From Candidatus Cottocaccamicrobium excrementipullorum (GTDB lineage: Bacteria > Bacillota > Clostridia > Lachnospirales > Lachnospiraceae), in NCBI GenBank assembly GCA_018713255.1, contig DVFL01000040.1, forward strand, positions 124,001-188,000: 64,000 nucleotides of DNA, read 5' to 3'. Each line of letters opens with the position of its first letter. Within the stretch, counting starts at the first letter, position 1. This document shows positions 8,401-16,644 of the stretch, one piece after another. The position numbers and the translations under genes are program-made. The notes beneath the pieces were generated by a model. The model worked only from the letters and a program-made list of their open reading frames with translations. It ran no database searches and was not told where the DNA came from.

Positions 8401-11040
8401 ATGAAGGAACTGGAAAAAACCTATAATCCGGCGGATATTGAAGACCGCCTCTATGAAAAATGGCTGAATAAAAAATATTTTCATGCCAAGGTAGACCGCA
8501 GCAAAAAGCCGTTTACCATTGTAATGCCGCCGCCAAATATTACCGGTCAGCTGCATATGGGGCATGCTTTGGATAATACCATGCAGGATATTCTGATTCG
8601 GTATAAGCGGATGCAGGGCTATGAGGCCCTGTGGCAGCCGGGAACAGATCATGCGGCTATTGCAACGGAAGTAAAGGTAATCAACAAGCTGAAAGAAGAA
8701 GGAATAAGTAAAGAGGACCTGGGGAGAGAAGGATTTCTGGAAAAATGCTGGGATTGGAAAAAAGAATATGGATCCCGGATTATTAAACAGCTTCACAAAT
8801 TAGGATCTTCCGCGGATTGGGATCGAGAGCGGTTTACCATGGACGAAGGCTGTTCCGAAGCAGTTCTCGAAGTTTTCTGTAAATTGTATGAAAAAGGCTA
8901 TATCTATAAAGGTTCCAGAATTATTAACTGGTGCCCTGTATGCCAGACCTCCATTTCTGATGCAGAGGTAGAGCATGTGGAGCAGGAGGGATTCTTCTGG
9001 CACATTAATTACCCTGTAGTAGGTGAGCCGGGCCGCTTTGTGGAGATTGCCACTACCAGGCCAGAGACTCTTTTAGGAGACACGGCAGTTGCTGTTAATC
9101 CTAATGATGACCGTTACAAAGATCTGGTAGGCAAAATGCTGAAGCTGCCTTTAACAGACCGGGAGATTCCGGTAATTGCAGATGAATATGTGGATATGGA
9201 ATTTGGAACTGGATGTGTAAAGATCACGCCGGCTCACGATCCTAACGACTTTGAGGTGGGAAAGCGTCATAATCTGGAGGAAATCGTGATTATGAACGAT
9301 GATGCTACCATTAACGTTCCAGGCCCTTATTTTGGCATGGACCGTTATGTGGCTAGAAAAGCTATGGTAGAAGATCTGGATAAGCAAGGCCTGCTGGTTA
9401 AGGTGGTTCCCCATGTTCATAGTGTAGGCACACATGACCGCTGCAAAACTACAGTAGAGCCTATGGTAAAGCAGCAGTGGTTTGTTAAAATGGATGAAAT
9501 GGCAAAACCCGCTATTGAAGCATTAAAAACAGGGCAGCTTAGGTTTGTTCCGGAAAGTTTTGGAAAGACCTATCTGCATTGGCTGGAGGGCATCAGGGAC
9601 TGGTGTATTTCCAGACAGCTGTGGTGGGGACATCGGATTCCTGCCTACTACTGCCAGGATTGCGGAGAGATCGTGGTAGCCAAAGAGATGCCGAAGACCT
9701 GTCCAAAATGCGGCAAGAGCCATTTTAAACAGGATGAGGATACTCTTGATACTTGGTTTTCTTCAGCTCTTTGGCCATTCTCTACTCTGGGATGGCCGAA
9801 AAAGACGGAGGAAATGGAGTATTTCTATCCGACAGATGTGCTGGTAACTGGCTATGATATTATCTTCTTTTGGGTAGTTCGCATGGTCTTCTCAGGTATT
9901 GAGCAGACGGGCAAGTGCCCCTTCCATACAGTATTGATTCATGGACTTGTACGGGATTCTCAGGGACGTAAGATGAGTAAGTCTCTGGGAAACGGCATTG
10001 ATCCTCTGGAAGTAATTGACAAGTACGGCGCGGATGCACTGAGGATGACGCTGATTACAGGAAATGCCCCGGGAAATGATATGCGGTTCTATTGGGAGAG
10101 AGTAGAAAACAGCCGGAATTTTGCCAATAAGGTTTGGAACGCTTCTCGATTTATTATGATGAATATCGAAAAGGCGCCGGAGGCAAAAGCAGAAATAGAA
10201 GATCTTACGCTGGCGGACAAATGGATTCTTTCTAAAGTGAATACACTGGCCAAAGATGTAACGGAAAATCTGGACAAGTATGAGCTGGGAATTGGACTTC
10301 AGAAAGTTTATGATTTTATTTGGGAAGAATTCTGCGACTGGTATATTGAGATGGTAAAGCCAAGACTTTATGATGACCAGGATACCACCAAGGCGGCTGC
10401 GATCTGGACCTTAAAGACCGTTTTGATTCAGGCGCTTAAGCTTCTCCATCCGTTTATGCCGTTTATTACGGAAGAAATCTTCTGTAATCTTCAGGATGAA
10501 GAAGAGTCCATTATGATCTCATCCTGGCCGGTATACCGCCAAGAGTGGAATTTTGCTCAGGAGGAGAAAGCGGTGGAAGCCATCAAGGAGGCTGTTCGGA
10601 GTATCCGTAATGTAAGAACTTCCATGAACGTTCCGCCCAGCAAAAAAGCAAAAGTATTTGTAGTGTCTGAAAATCAGGAGCTTCTGGATATTTTTGAACA
10701 CAGCAAATCCTTCTTTGCTTCCCTTGGCTATGCTAGTCAGGTTGTGCTCCAGAAGGATAAGACGGGGATTGCGGAGGATGCAGTGTCTGCAGTGATTCCT
10801 CAGGCGGCAATTTACATGCCTTTTGCAGAGCTGGTAGATATTGAAAAGGAGATCGCCCGGCTGAAAAACGAAGAAAAACGTTTGGCTGGGGAGCTGGCCA
10901 GGGTAAACGGCATGCTGGGCAATGAAAAATTTGTCAGCAAAGCTCCTGCCGCAAAGGTTGAAGAGGAAAAGGCAAAGAAGGAAAAATATACGCAGATGAT
11001 GGAACAAGTGAAAGCTCAGCTGGCCCATCTGGAAAAATAA
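8401..11040 (+). CDS. valS: Valyl-tRNA synthetase
   Basis: An 879-residue class I synthetase that charges tRNA-Val. The HIGH signature is HMGH (52-55) within PPPNITGQLHMGH, and the KMSKS loop is GRKMSKSLGNGIDP (~K524). The CP1 editing domain (ATTRPETLLGDTAVAV) and the C-terminal coiled coil (IEKEIARLKNEEKRLAGEL), which clamps tRNA-Val, are present. Length is normal. It is the second gene of the T-box operon, and a valine T-box agrees with this enzyme. A GGAG ribosome site precedes ATG 8401. A weak hairpin at about 11051-11079 follows the stop. Confidence 0.97.
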   Translation: MKELEKTYNPADIEDRLYEKWLNKKYFHAKVDRSKKPFTIVMPPPNITGQLHMGHALDNTMQDILIRYKRMQGYEALWQPGTDHAAIATEVKVINKLKEEGISKEDLGREGFLEKCWDWKKEYGSRIIKQLHKLGSSADWDRERFTMDEGCSEAVLEVFCKLYEKGYIYKGSRIINWCPVCQTSISDAEVEHVEQEGFFWHINYPVVGEPGRFVEIATTRPETLLGDTAVAVNPNDDRYKDLVGKMLKLPLTDREIPVIADEYVDMEFGTGCVKITPAHDPNDFEVGKRHNLEEIVIMNDDATINVPGPYFGMDRYVARKAMVEDLDKQGLLVKVVPHVHSVGTHDRCKTTVEPMVKQQWFVKMDEMAKPAIEALKTGQLRFVPESFGKTYLHWLEGIRDWCISRQLWWGHRIPAYYCQDCGEIVVAKEMPKTCPKCGKSHFKQDEDTLDTWFSSALWPFSTLGWPKKTEEMEYFYPTDVLVTGYDIIFFWVVRMVFSGIEQTGKCPFHTVLIHGLVRDSQGRKMSKSLGNGIDPLEVIDKYGADALRMTLITGNAPGNDMRFYWERVENSRNFANKVWNASRFIMMNIEKAPEAKAEIEDLTLADKWILSKVNTLAKDVTENLDKYELGIGLQKVYDFIWEEFCDWYIEMVKPRLYDDQDTTKAAAIWTLKTVLIQALKLLHPFMPFITEEIFCNLQDEEESIMISSWPVYRQEWNFAQEEKAVEAIKEAVRSIRNVRTSMNVPPSKKAKVFVVSENQELLDIFEHSKSFFASLGYASQVVLQKDKTGIAEDAVSAVIPQAAIYMPFAELVDIEKEIARLKNEEKRLAGELARVNGMLGNEKFVSKAPAAKVEEEKAKKEKYTQMMEQVKAQLAHLEK

Positions 11041-11094
11041 TAATCCTTAAGCAGCCGATGTCGGAAGCTGGCAGGTTTTTGGAGATGAATTTTA

Positions 11095-11122
11095 TTGAAA
11101 ATTCACCAGGAACCTTTATAAT
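11095..11122 (+). promoter_or_regulatory. SigA-type promoter of folC
   Basis: -35 TTGAAA (11095-11100), 16-bp spacer, -10 TATAAT (11117-11122), about 26 nt before the folC start codon. Confidence 0.7.
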
Positions 11123-11148
11123 AAAGGGTACGGGAAGGAAATAAAGGC

Positions 11149-12456
11149 ATGACGGCAGAAGAATATTTAAATCAAATTCCCATGTGGACCAGAAAGAAGA
11201 ATTCTCTTGTCCAGATCCGCAGATTTTTGGAGGAGATGGGGAATCCAGACAGATCCCTTTCTGTGATTCATGTTGCGGGGACCAATGGAAAAGGCTCGGT
11301 GTGCGCTTATCTGACCAGCGCCCTTTGCGAGGCGGGGTATCAGGTGGGAACCTTTACCTCGCCCCACCTGGTAGATATTCGGGAACGTTTTCTGCTGAAC
11401 GGGGTTAAGGTGGAGGAGGAGGAATTCGTCCGAAGCTTTAATCGGGTGAAAGACACTTGGCTGGTTCTCCAGGAAAAGGGAATGCATCATCCTACTTTCT
11501 TTGAATTCCTGTTTTATATGGCGGCCGATCTGTTTTCCCGGAATAAGGTTGATTTCTGGGTTATGGAAACGGGAATGGGGGGAAGGCTGGATACCACCAA
11601 TGTGGTGGAACATCCCCTTCTCACTGCGATCACCTCCATCAGCCTTGACCATACCCAATATCTGGGAAATACCATCAAGGAAATTGCAGGGGAAAAGGCC
11701 GGCATCATAAAAGAAGGAGTTCCTGTGGTTTATGCGGGAGAGAATCAAGAGTCTTCTGCCGTCATTCTGGAGCAGGCGGCCAAGCGCCATGCCCCGGCTT
11801 ATCCAGTCCGTTATGGAGAAACTTATGAACTGAAACGGGACGGCCAGGGAAAGTTGATTCTGCAAATGAAGGGGGACGAAGAGATTCATCTGCCCTTCGT
11901 GGCCCCGTATCAGGGAGAAAACGGAGGGATTGCCTGGACTGCCTTGAAGATTCTCATGGAAAGAGGGATCATTGCACCAGAGAAAAGGTCTCTTCTTCGC
12001 AGAGGAATGGAAAAAGCAAGCTGGCCAGGGAGAATGGAAGAAGTTTTGCCTGGGGTTTTTCTGGACGGCGCGCATAATCCAGGAGGAATCCAGGCATTCA
12101 TCAAGAGCGCTTCGGAAATTCTTTCCTTCAGGCAGGGAAAGGCTTATCTGCTCTTTGCTGCAGTTTCGGATAAAGACTACAAAGAGATGATTGCCAGTCT
12201 TTGTCAAGGTCTCCGTCCTGATTTTGCAGCGGCGGTTCGGATGCACAGCCCACGAGGCACAGGGGCCGAAGAATTGGCTGCCTGTTTTCAGGCTGACGGA
12301 TGCAGCGCTGGAGCATTTGATCAGGTGAGCGAAGCGCTGTCCTTCCTTCTTGAAAAAATGAGGGGCGGGGATTGTCTGTTCTGCGTAGGTTCGCTGTATT
12401 TGATCGGCGAAATTAAGGAGGAACTGGCGGTCTTAAAGCCCCAAAAAGCCCTTTAA
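11149..12456 (+). CDS. folC: Folylpolyglutamate synthase / dihydrofolate synthase
   Basis: A 435-residue Mur-ligase-type enzyme that adds glutamate to folates (and may make dihydrofolate from dihydropteroate). The P-loop is VAGTNGKGSV; TSPHLVDIRERF, the MGGRLDTTN ligand loop, SLDHTQYLGNT and GEKAGIIK are typical of FolC, and VFLDGAHNPGG is the C-domain substrate motif. Length fits the bifunctional family. GGAAGG lies upstream of ATG 11149. Confidence 0.95.
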   Translation: MTAEEYLNQIPMWTRKKNSLVQIRRFLEEMGNPDRSLSVIHVAGTNGKGSVCAYLTSALCEAGYQVGTFTSPHLVDIRERFLLNGVKVEEEEFVRSFNRVKDTWLVLQEKGMHHPTFFEFLFYMAADLFSRNKVDFWVMETGMGGRLDTTNVVEHPLLTAITSISLDHTQYLGNTIKEIAGEKAGIIKEGVPVVYAGENQESSAVILEQAAKRHAPAYPVRYGETYELKRDGQGKLILQMKGDEEIHLPFVAPYQGENGGIAWTALKILMERGIIAPEKRSLLRRGMEKASWPGRMEEVLPGVFLDGAHNPGGIQAFIKSASEILSFRQGKAYLLFAAVSDKDYKEMIASLCQGLRPDFAAAVRMHSPRGTGAEELAACFQADGCSAGAFDQVSEALSFLLEKMRGGDCLFCVGSLYLIGEIKEELAVLKPQKAL

Positions 12457-12488
12457 GGAATCAGAAACCGGCAGATAAGGAGGGGTTT

Positions 12489-12629
12489 ATGATTAACTTT
12501 GACGAGGAAATCGGGCGTTTTAAACCAAGTCTTGAAGTGGAAGAGGTGGAGGACGCCATCGTAAAAAGCGATTTGACGGATATGACCGACATCATGATGG
12601 AAATGATGAAGGAAATGAAGGAAGATTAA
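12489..12629 (+). CDS. Small acidic hypothetical protein (46 aa)
   Basis: The ORF MINFDEEIGRFKPSLEVEEV... ends in a Met-rich amphipathic helix (DIMMEMMKEMKED). GGAGGGG lies 4 nt before ATG 12489, and the stop is only 6 nt before the next gene, so it looks translated and co-transcribed. I do not recognise a family. It may be a partner peptide of the TPR membrane protein; that is guesswork from position. Confidence 0.6.
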   Translation: MINFDEEIGRFKPSLEVEEVEDAIVKSDLTDMTDIMMEMMKEMKED

Positions 12630-12635
12630 ATATCA

Positions 12636-13940
12636 ATGGATTATGTAAAGCGAAATCGACAGATTGCAAACAGTTATTACAATCTGGGATTAGAAAAGGC
12701 TCAGATCCGGGATCTGACTGGGGCGGTGGAATGTCTGAAAAAAAGCCTGCGGTTTGATAAATATCAAATGGATGCCCGCAATCTTCTGGGTCTGATTTTC
12801 TATGAGATGGGAGAGACGGCAGACGCTCTGGTGCAGTGGGTGATCAGCATGAATCTGCGTCCCACGGATAATCCGGCGGACCGGTATCTGGGGGAGATTC
12901 AGCGAAAGCCCGGCCAGTTGGAGCGGGAGGGGCAAACCATAAAAACCTACAATCAGGCGTTATGGCATGCCCAGAATGGAAATGAAGATCTGGCGGTGCT
13001 GCAGCTTGCCCGGGTGGTGGAGACAAATCCTCATTTTGTGAAAGCCCATATTCTTTTGGCTTTGATTTATATGGCCAGGGAAGATTATGTGAAGGCCGGA
13101 AAATCCCTTTACCGGGTGCTCCAGATTGACAAAAACAATCCCAAAGCCCAGTGGTACATGACTCTGGTAAAACAAAATACCGGCCGGGAAGAGGTGGAGA
13201 AAAAGAAGTTTAAGAATGCTTTTTCTCATCGAAAAATGGAGGATGACGACATCATAATCCCTCCGGAGTATAAAGAAAATACCGGATGGGGCAGTATTCT
13301 GCTGATTACTGCCGGGTTAGTGATCGGCATGATGGTGGTGTTTTTCCTGATTATGCCGGCAAGAACCAAGGCTTTGAATACGAAGCATAATCAGGAGCTC
13401 CTTTCTTACAGCCAGAATATCAGCGATTTGAATCAGCAGCTGGCGTCTCTCACCGAAGATTATGACCAGCTTAATGCCAGGGCAGAGGAGATGGAAAGTC
13501 AGCTTGCCACGGCGCAGGCGGATCAGCAGGCAGTGCTTGACCAATATCAGAGAGTGATCGGAATTCTTCAGGCGCTGGATCAGGAAGAGATGAACACGGC
13601 AGCTCAGCTTTATGCTGCCCTTGATCCATCGTTAATTACCGATGAAAGCGTAACTGCTGTTGTCAATCAAATTAATGGAATTATGGCGGAGGAAGGTTAT
13701 CCGGTGCTTGCGGAGCTTGGTACAGCAGCCTGGAACGGGGGAAATCTGGAAGAGGCTGTCTTATATTATGAGAAGAGCCTTCAGCTGTCGCCTGACAATA
13801 CAGAGGTGATGTACCTTCTGGGCAGAGTTTATCAGGAGCAGGGCAATACTGAACTGGCAAATCAGTATTTTACCACCATTATTGACCAGTATCCAGACAG
13901 CGAACAGGCGGAGCCGGCCAGAGAGGCAAGAGGATACTAG
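12636..13940 (+). CDS. TPR protein with single membrane anchor
   Basis: A 434-residue protein. N-terminal cytoplasmic TPRs occupy ~1-190 (NSYYNLGLEKAQIRDLTGAV; ARNLLGLIFYEMGETADALV; AHILLALIYMAREDYVKAG). One transmembrane helix lies at ~226-247 (ILLITAGLVIGMMVVFFLIM), then a coiled coil at ~255-310 and a C-terminal TPR pair (TAAWNGGNLEEAVLYYEKSL; LLGRVYQEQGNTELANQYF) that would lie outside the membrane. TPRs on both sides of the membrane suggest a scaffold. No enzyme motif. It directly precedes the sporulation genes but has its own terminator. Confidence 0.8.
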   Translation: MDYVKRNRQIANSYYNLGLEKAQIRDLTGAVECLKKSLRFDKYQMDARNLLGLIFYEMGETADALVQWVISMNLRPTDNPADRYLGEIQRKPGQLEREGQTIKTYNQALWHAQNGNEDLAVLQLARVVETNPHFVKAHILLALIYMAREDYVKAGKSLYRVLQIDKNNPKAQWYMTLVKQNTGREEVEKKKFKNAFSHRKMEDDDIIIPPEYKENTGWGSILLITAGLVIGMMVVFFLIMPARTKALNTKHNQELLSYSQNISDLNQQLASLTEDYDQLNARAEEMESQLATAQADQQAVLDQYQRVIGILQALDQEEMNTAAQLYAALDPSLITDESVTAVVNQINGIMAEEGYPVLAELGTAAWNGGNLEEAVLYYEKSLQLSPDNTEVMYLLGRVYQEQGNTELANQYFTTIIDQYPDSEQAEPAREARGY

Positions 13941-14000
13941 CTGCCAAGGCCTTTAGATCACATTTTATCTCACAATTTAACTGTAAACTCATATTAGATA

Positions 14001-14038
14001 GAACACGAAAGAGGAAATCCAATTTCGTGTTCTTTTTT
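14001..14038 (+). terminator. Rho-independent terminator after the TPR gene
   Basis: Perfect 10-bp stem GAACACGAAA / TTTCGTGTTC with a 12-nt loop and six T (14033-14038). Confidence 0.85.
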
Positions 14039-14042
14039 ATTG

Positions 14043-14085
14043 CGAAGTATCCAGCAAGACGCGCCGGTGACGGGTCTTGCCGGAT
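14043..14085 (+). repeat. Dispersed hairpin repeat, copy 1
   Basis: A 43-nt element matching 37 of 43 positions with 45139-45181. It folds as a hairpin: ATCC pairs with GGAT and GCAAGAC with GTCTTGC, around a 12-nt GC-rich loop (GCGCCGGTGACG). Like copy 2, it starts a few bases after a transcription terminator and precedes a + strand gene. Confidence 0.7.
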
Positions 14086-14172
14086 TGCCGCCGCTGTGCC
14101 TTGGGACATCAGGAAGGGTTGGTTTGGGCGGTCAGTTTTCAGCCGGCGGAGAAAAGAAAGGAGAGAATGAAA

Positions 14173-14514
14173 ATGAATGAGAACACATTTACTTATGAAC
14201 CAAGAGGGCAGGTTTTGGTGATTCATCTGCCAAAGGAACTTGATCATCACAACTGCAGAAATCTTCGGTATGAGACAGATCTGCTTCTGGCGGAGAATTA
14301 TATCACCAAGATTATTTTTGATTTCAGCCGGACGGAATTTATGGATTCTTCCGGCATCGGCGTGCTGCTTAACCGCTATAAACAAATGGCAGGAAGCGGC
14401 GGAAGCGTGGCCCTGTACGGAGCGGGGGCCCAGGTCAGGCGGATATTGTATGTAGGCGGGCTGGCCAGACTGGTGCCTTGTTTTGACACCAAGGAGGCGG
14501 CGCTTACATGCTAA
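14173..14514 (+). CDS. spoIIAA: Anti-sigma F factor antagonist SpoIIAA
   Basis: A 113-residue STAS-domain protein. The phosphorylation segment is EFMDSSGIGVLLNRYK, with Ser59 matching Ser58 of B. subtilis SpoIIAA. Unphosphorylated SpoIIAA captures SpoIIAB and frees sigma F in the forespore. KELDHHNCRNLRYE is another family segment. Start ATG 14173 lies 9 nt after AAAGGAG; ATG 14167, only 3 nt after it, is the alternative. It leads the spoIIAA-spoIIAB-sigF operon. No clear SigH-type promoter is seen in the 130 nt upstream. Confidence 0.93.
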   Translation: MNENTFTYEPRGQVLVIHLPKELDHHNCRNLRYETDLLLAENYITKIIFDFSRTEFMDSSGIGVLLNRYKQMAGSGGSVALYGAGAQVRRILYVGGLARLVPCFDTKEAALTC

Positions 14515-14559
14515 GCGCCTGGAAGAGGGAAGGAGAGGATTCTTGTGGAGGTTGAAGAA

Positions 14560-15012
14560 ATGGAAAAGCGGCAGGAGGCCGGGGCGGAGGAAGGGACAGA
14601 GACCTTTCAGATGGAGATGGACAGTCTTTCCCGAAATGAGGAGTTTGCCAGAGTGGTGGTGGCAGTGTTTATGAGCCGTCTGAATCCAACGCTGGAGGAG
14701 ATGGATGATGTGAAAACAGCTGTGTCAGAAGCGGTGACCAACGCTATTATACACGGCTATCGAAAGAAACCGGGCAAGGTTTACATTACCTGCTCAATTT
14801 CGGGCAGGGAACTGACGGTAACGGTGAGAGATGAAGGGGTGGGAATTGATAACTTAAAGAAAGCTATGGAGCCGATGTATACCACAGATAAGACAGGGGA
14901 ACGTTCTGGAATGGGCTTTTCATTTATGGAGGCTTTTATGGACCGGCTGGAGGTGGAATCCTGCCCGGGAAAGGGAACCACCGTCAGAATGAAGAAACGG
15001 ATAGGGGGCTGA
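14560..15012 (+). CDS. spoIIAB: Anti-sigma F factor SpoIIAB
   Basis: A 150-residue GHKL kinase that binds sigma F and phosphorylates SpoIIAA. The N-box is EAVTNAIIHGY, the G1 box RDEGVGI, and the G2 segment ERSGMGFSFMEAFMD is close to B. subtilis SpoIIAB. Start ATG 14560 is preferred because GGAGG ends 8 nt upstream; a GTG at 14545 lacks a ribosome site, and ATG 14611 would remove a short acidic extension absent in Bacillus. It ends 4 nt before sigF. Confidence 0.93.
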   Translation: MEKRQEAGAEEGTETFQMEMDSLSRNEEFARVVVAVFMSRLNPTLEEMDDVKTAVSEAVTNAIIHGYRKKPGKVYITCSISGRELTVTVRDEGVGIDNLKKAMEPMYTTDKTGERSGMGFSFMEAFMDRLEVESCPGKGTTVRMKKRIGG

Positions 15013-15016
15013 CTCC

Positions 15017-15736
15017 ATGGATGAGACCATGAATCTGATTCAACGGGCTCACGAAGGAGATAAAGCCGCCAGGGACCGGTTGGTTGTGGAGAATATGGGA
15101 CTGATCTGGAGCATTGTCCGCCGGTTTGAGCGAAGGGGAATCGAGACGGAGGATTTGTTCCAGATCGGCGCCATCGGATTAATGAAGGCAGTAGATCATT
15201 TTGATATAAGCCTTGGTCTTAAATTTTCTACCTATGCAGTTCCCATGATTACCGGGGAGATCAAACGGTTTTTGCGGGATGACGGAATGATCAAGGTAAG
15301 CCGTTCCCTGAAGGAGCTGGGAATTCGGGCAAATCAGGCAAGAAGCGAACTGGGGATCCAGCTGGGAAGGGAACCTACCATTGCAGAAATTGCAGAGCGC
15401 CTTGGGACAAGCTGTGAGCAGGTGGCCGCGTCCATGGAATCCACAGCGGAAGTAGAGTCTCTTTATCGGCCGGTAAAGGGAAATGAAGAGCCGGGAGCGC
15501 TGCTGATTGACCGGATTCCAGAGGAGAATAAGGATCAGGAAAAACTGCTGAATGCAATGACATTAAAAAAGCTGGTAACAGGGCTGGACTGCAGGGACAG
15601 GGAAATTATTCTGCGCCGGTATTTTGACAATCAGACGCAGAATCAGGTGGCTAGAGAGCTGAATATTTCTCAAGTGCAGGTATCCCGCCTGGAAAAAAAG
15701 ATTCTTCGTTCCATGCGGGAAAAACTTTTATCCTGA
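15017..15736 (+). CDS. sigF: RNA polymerase sporulation sigma factor SigF
   Basis: A 239-residue sigma-70 family factor directing early forespore transcription. Region 2 is present (DLFQIGAIGLMKAVDHFD; KFSTYAVPMITGEIKRFLRD), then region 3 (GREPTIAEIAERLGTS) and region 4 with the helix-turn-helix QNQVARELNISQVQVSRLEK. Position after spoIIAB and the IKVSRSLKELG segment support SigF rather than SigG. The operon continues the conserved order spoIIAA-spoIIAB-sigF-spoVA. Confidence 0.95.
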   Translation: MDETMNLIQRAHEGDKAARDRLVVENMGLIWSIVRRFERRGIETEDLFQIGAIGLMKAVDHFDISLGLKFSTYAVPMITGEIKRFLRDDGMIKVSRSLKELGIRANQARSELGIQLGREPTIAEIAERLGTSCEQVAASMESTAEVESLYRPVKGNEEPGALLIDRIPEENKDQEKLLNAMTLKKLVTGLDCRDREIILRRYFDNQTQNQVARELNISQVQVSRLEKKILRSMREKLLS

Positions 15737-15790
15737 TTTTTTTGGCATTGGTGTACAGGAGGGTGAAATTTCCCTGGATTTGAAGGCTGT

Positions 15791-15820
15791 GCATAGATCA
15801 AGCAAGAACGGGACATAATG
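15791..15820 (+). promoter_or_regulatory. SigF/SigG-type promoter of the spoVA operon
   Basis: GCATA (15791-15795), 15 nt, then GGACATAATG (15811-15820): this fits the SigF consensus GYATA-N15-GGNNANAHTR at every position. Read as SigG (GHATR-N18-CATNNTA) it fits except the last base (CATAATG). Transcription would start near 15827, which rules out the ATG at 15818 as the start of the first gene. Confidence 0.7.
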
Positions 15821-15850
15821 AGTACTGCAAAAATACTTGGAGGTAAGGAT

Positions 15851-16006
15851 ATGAATTCTCTGAAAATCATTTTAGGCATCCTGGCGCTTCTTCTATCCCT
15901 GGCTCTTATGGGCGCTTTAATCTGGATTACCATGTTCGGAATTCCTCAAAACGCCATGGAGGGAGGAACCTTGGTTTGGGAAAGTTTCAGGGAGGCGGAA
16001 AATTGA
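15851..16006 (+). CDS. Small single-span membrane protein at head of spoVA operon
   Basis: A 51-residue protein with one hydrophobic helix (IILGILALLLSLALMGALIW) and a short acidic tail. GGAGGTAAGG lies 3-12 nt before ATG 15851. Its TGA stop overlaps the TTG start of spoVAA (sequence TTGA), indicating translational coupling. I do not recognise a named family; its place behind a SigF/SigG-like promoter makes a forespore membrane role likely. Confidence 0.65.
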   Translation: MNSLKIILGILALLLSLALMGALIWITMFGIPQNAMEGGTLVWESFREAEN

Positions 16007-16644
16007 ACAAAGAGGAGAATTCAACGCAGGTCTATTTAAAAGTAAATTCCATCACTCAGGTTCATCACAAGGAGATTCTTTTAAAAGATGTCGCTTCTCT
16101 TTTCTGCAGCGACCAAAAGATCCTTGAGCGGTGTCAGTCCCTCCCTATTTTCAAGGTCAAGGACAATAAGGAAAAACGGTATGTGCAAGACGTAATGCCC
16201 ATTATTCAGAAAATAACCCAGCTGGGACAAGGCATCCAGGTGGTGAATCTGGGAGAAACGGATTTTATTCTGGATTATCGTCCTTTGGCTCCGCCGAAAT
16301 TGTTCTGGCAGTGGATGAAAACGATTTTCGTCTGCATCGTCTGTTTTTTTGGAGCGGCCTTTGCCATTATGACGTTTAATAACGATGTGGATGTGCCGGC
16401 GCTTTTTTCTGATTTGTACCAGCTGGTGACAGGGAAAGAATCCAGCGGTTTTACGATTTTGGAAGCTTCCTACTCTTTTGGGCTTTCTGCAGGGATTATA
16501 GTATTTTTCAATCACTTTGCGAAATGGAAGCTGAATGCAGATCCCACGCCGTTGGAGGTGGAAATGCGGACTTATGAGGAGGATATCAGCAGGACCTTAA
16601 TTGAAAATGCCGGAAGAAAGGAGACGGAAGTGGATGTTCATTAG
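16003..16644 (+). CDS. spoVAA: Stage V sporulation protein AA
   Basis: A 213-residue membrane protein of the forespore channel that moves dipicolinic acid. The N-terminal ~95 residues form a soluble domain (VYLKVNSITQVHHKEILLKDVASLF), then two membrane segments (~106-127, FVCIVCFFGAAFAIM; ~155-178, YSFGLSAGIIVFFNHFAKW). Start is TTG at 16003, set by GGAGG ending 7 nt upstream and by overlap with the preceding stop. The next gene starts inside its last codons. Confidence 0.85.
   Translation: MNKEENSTQVYLKVNSITQVHHKEILLKDVASLFCSDQKILERCQSLPIFKVKDNKEKRYVQDVMPIIQKITQLGQGIQVVNLGETDFILDYRPLAPPKLFWQWMKTIFVCIVCFFGAAFAIMTFNNDVDVPALFSDLYQLVTGKESSGFTILEASYSFGLSAGIIVFFNHFAKWKLNADPTPLEVEMRTYEEDISRTLIENAGRKETEVDVH

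Noticed and set aside
8194-8796. Long reverse-strand ORFs opposite the Gre gene, valS, folC and the cell-wall-binding gene
   Set aside because: They mirror the codon pattern of the genes on the other strand, lack ribosome sites and show no known domains.
15818-15850. Upstream ATG as start of the small membrane protein
   Set aside because: It overlaps the -10 region of the SigF/SigG-type promoter and would not be transcribed; ATG 15851 has a strong ribosome site.
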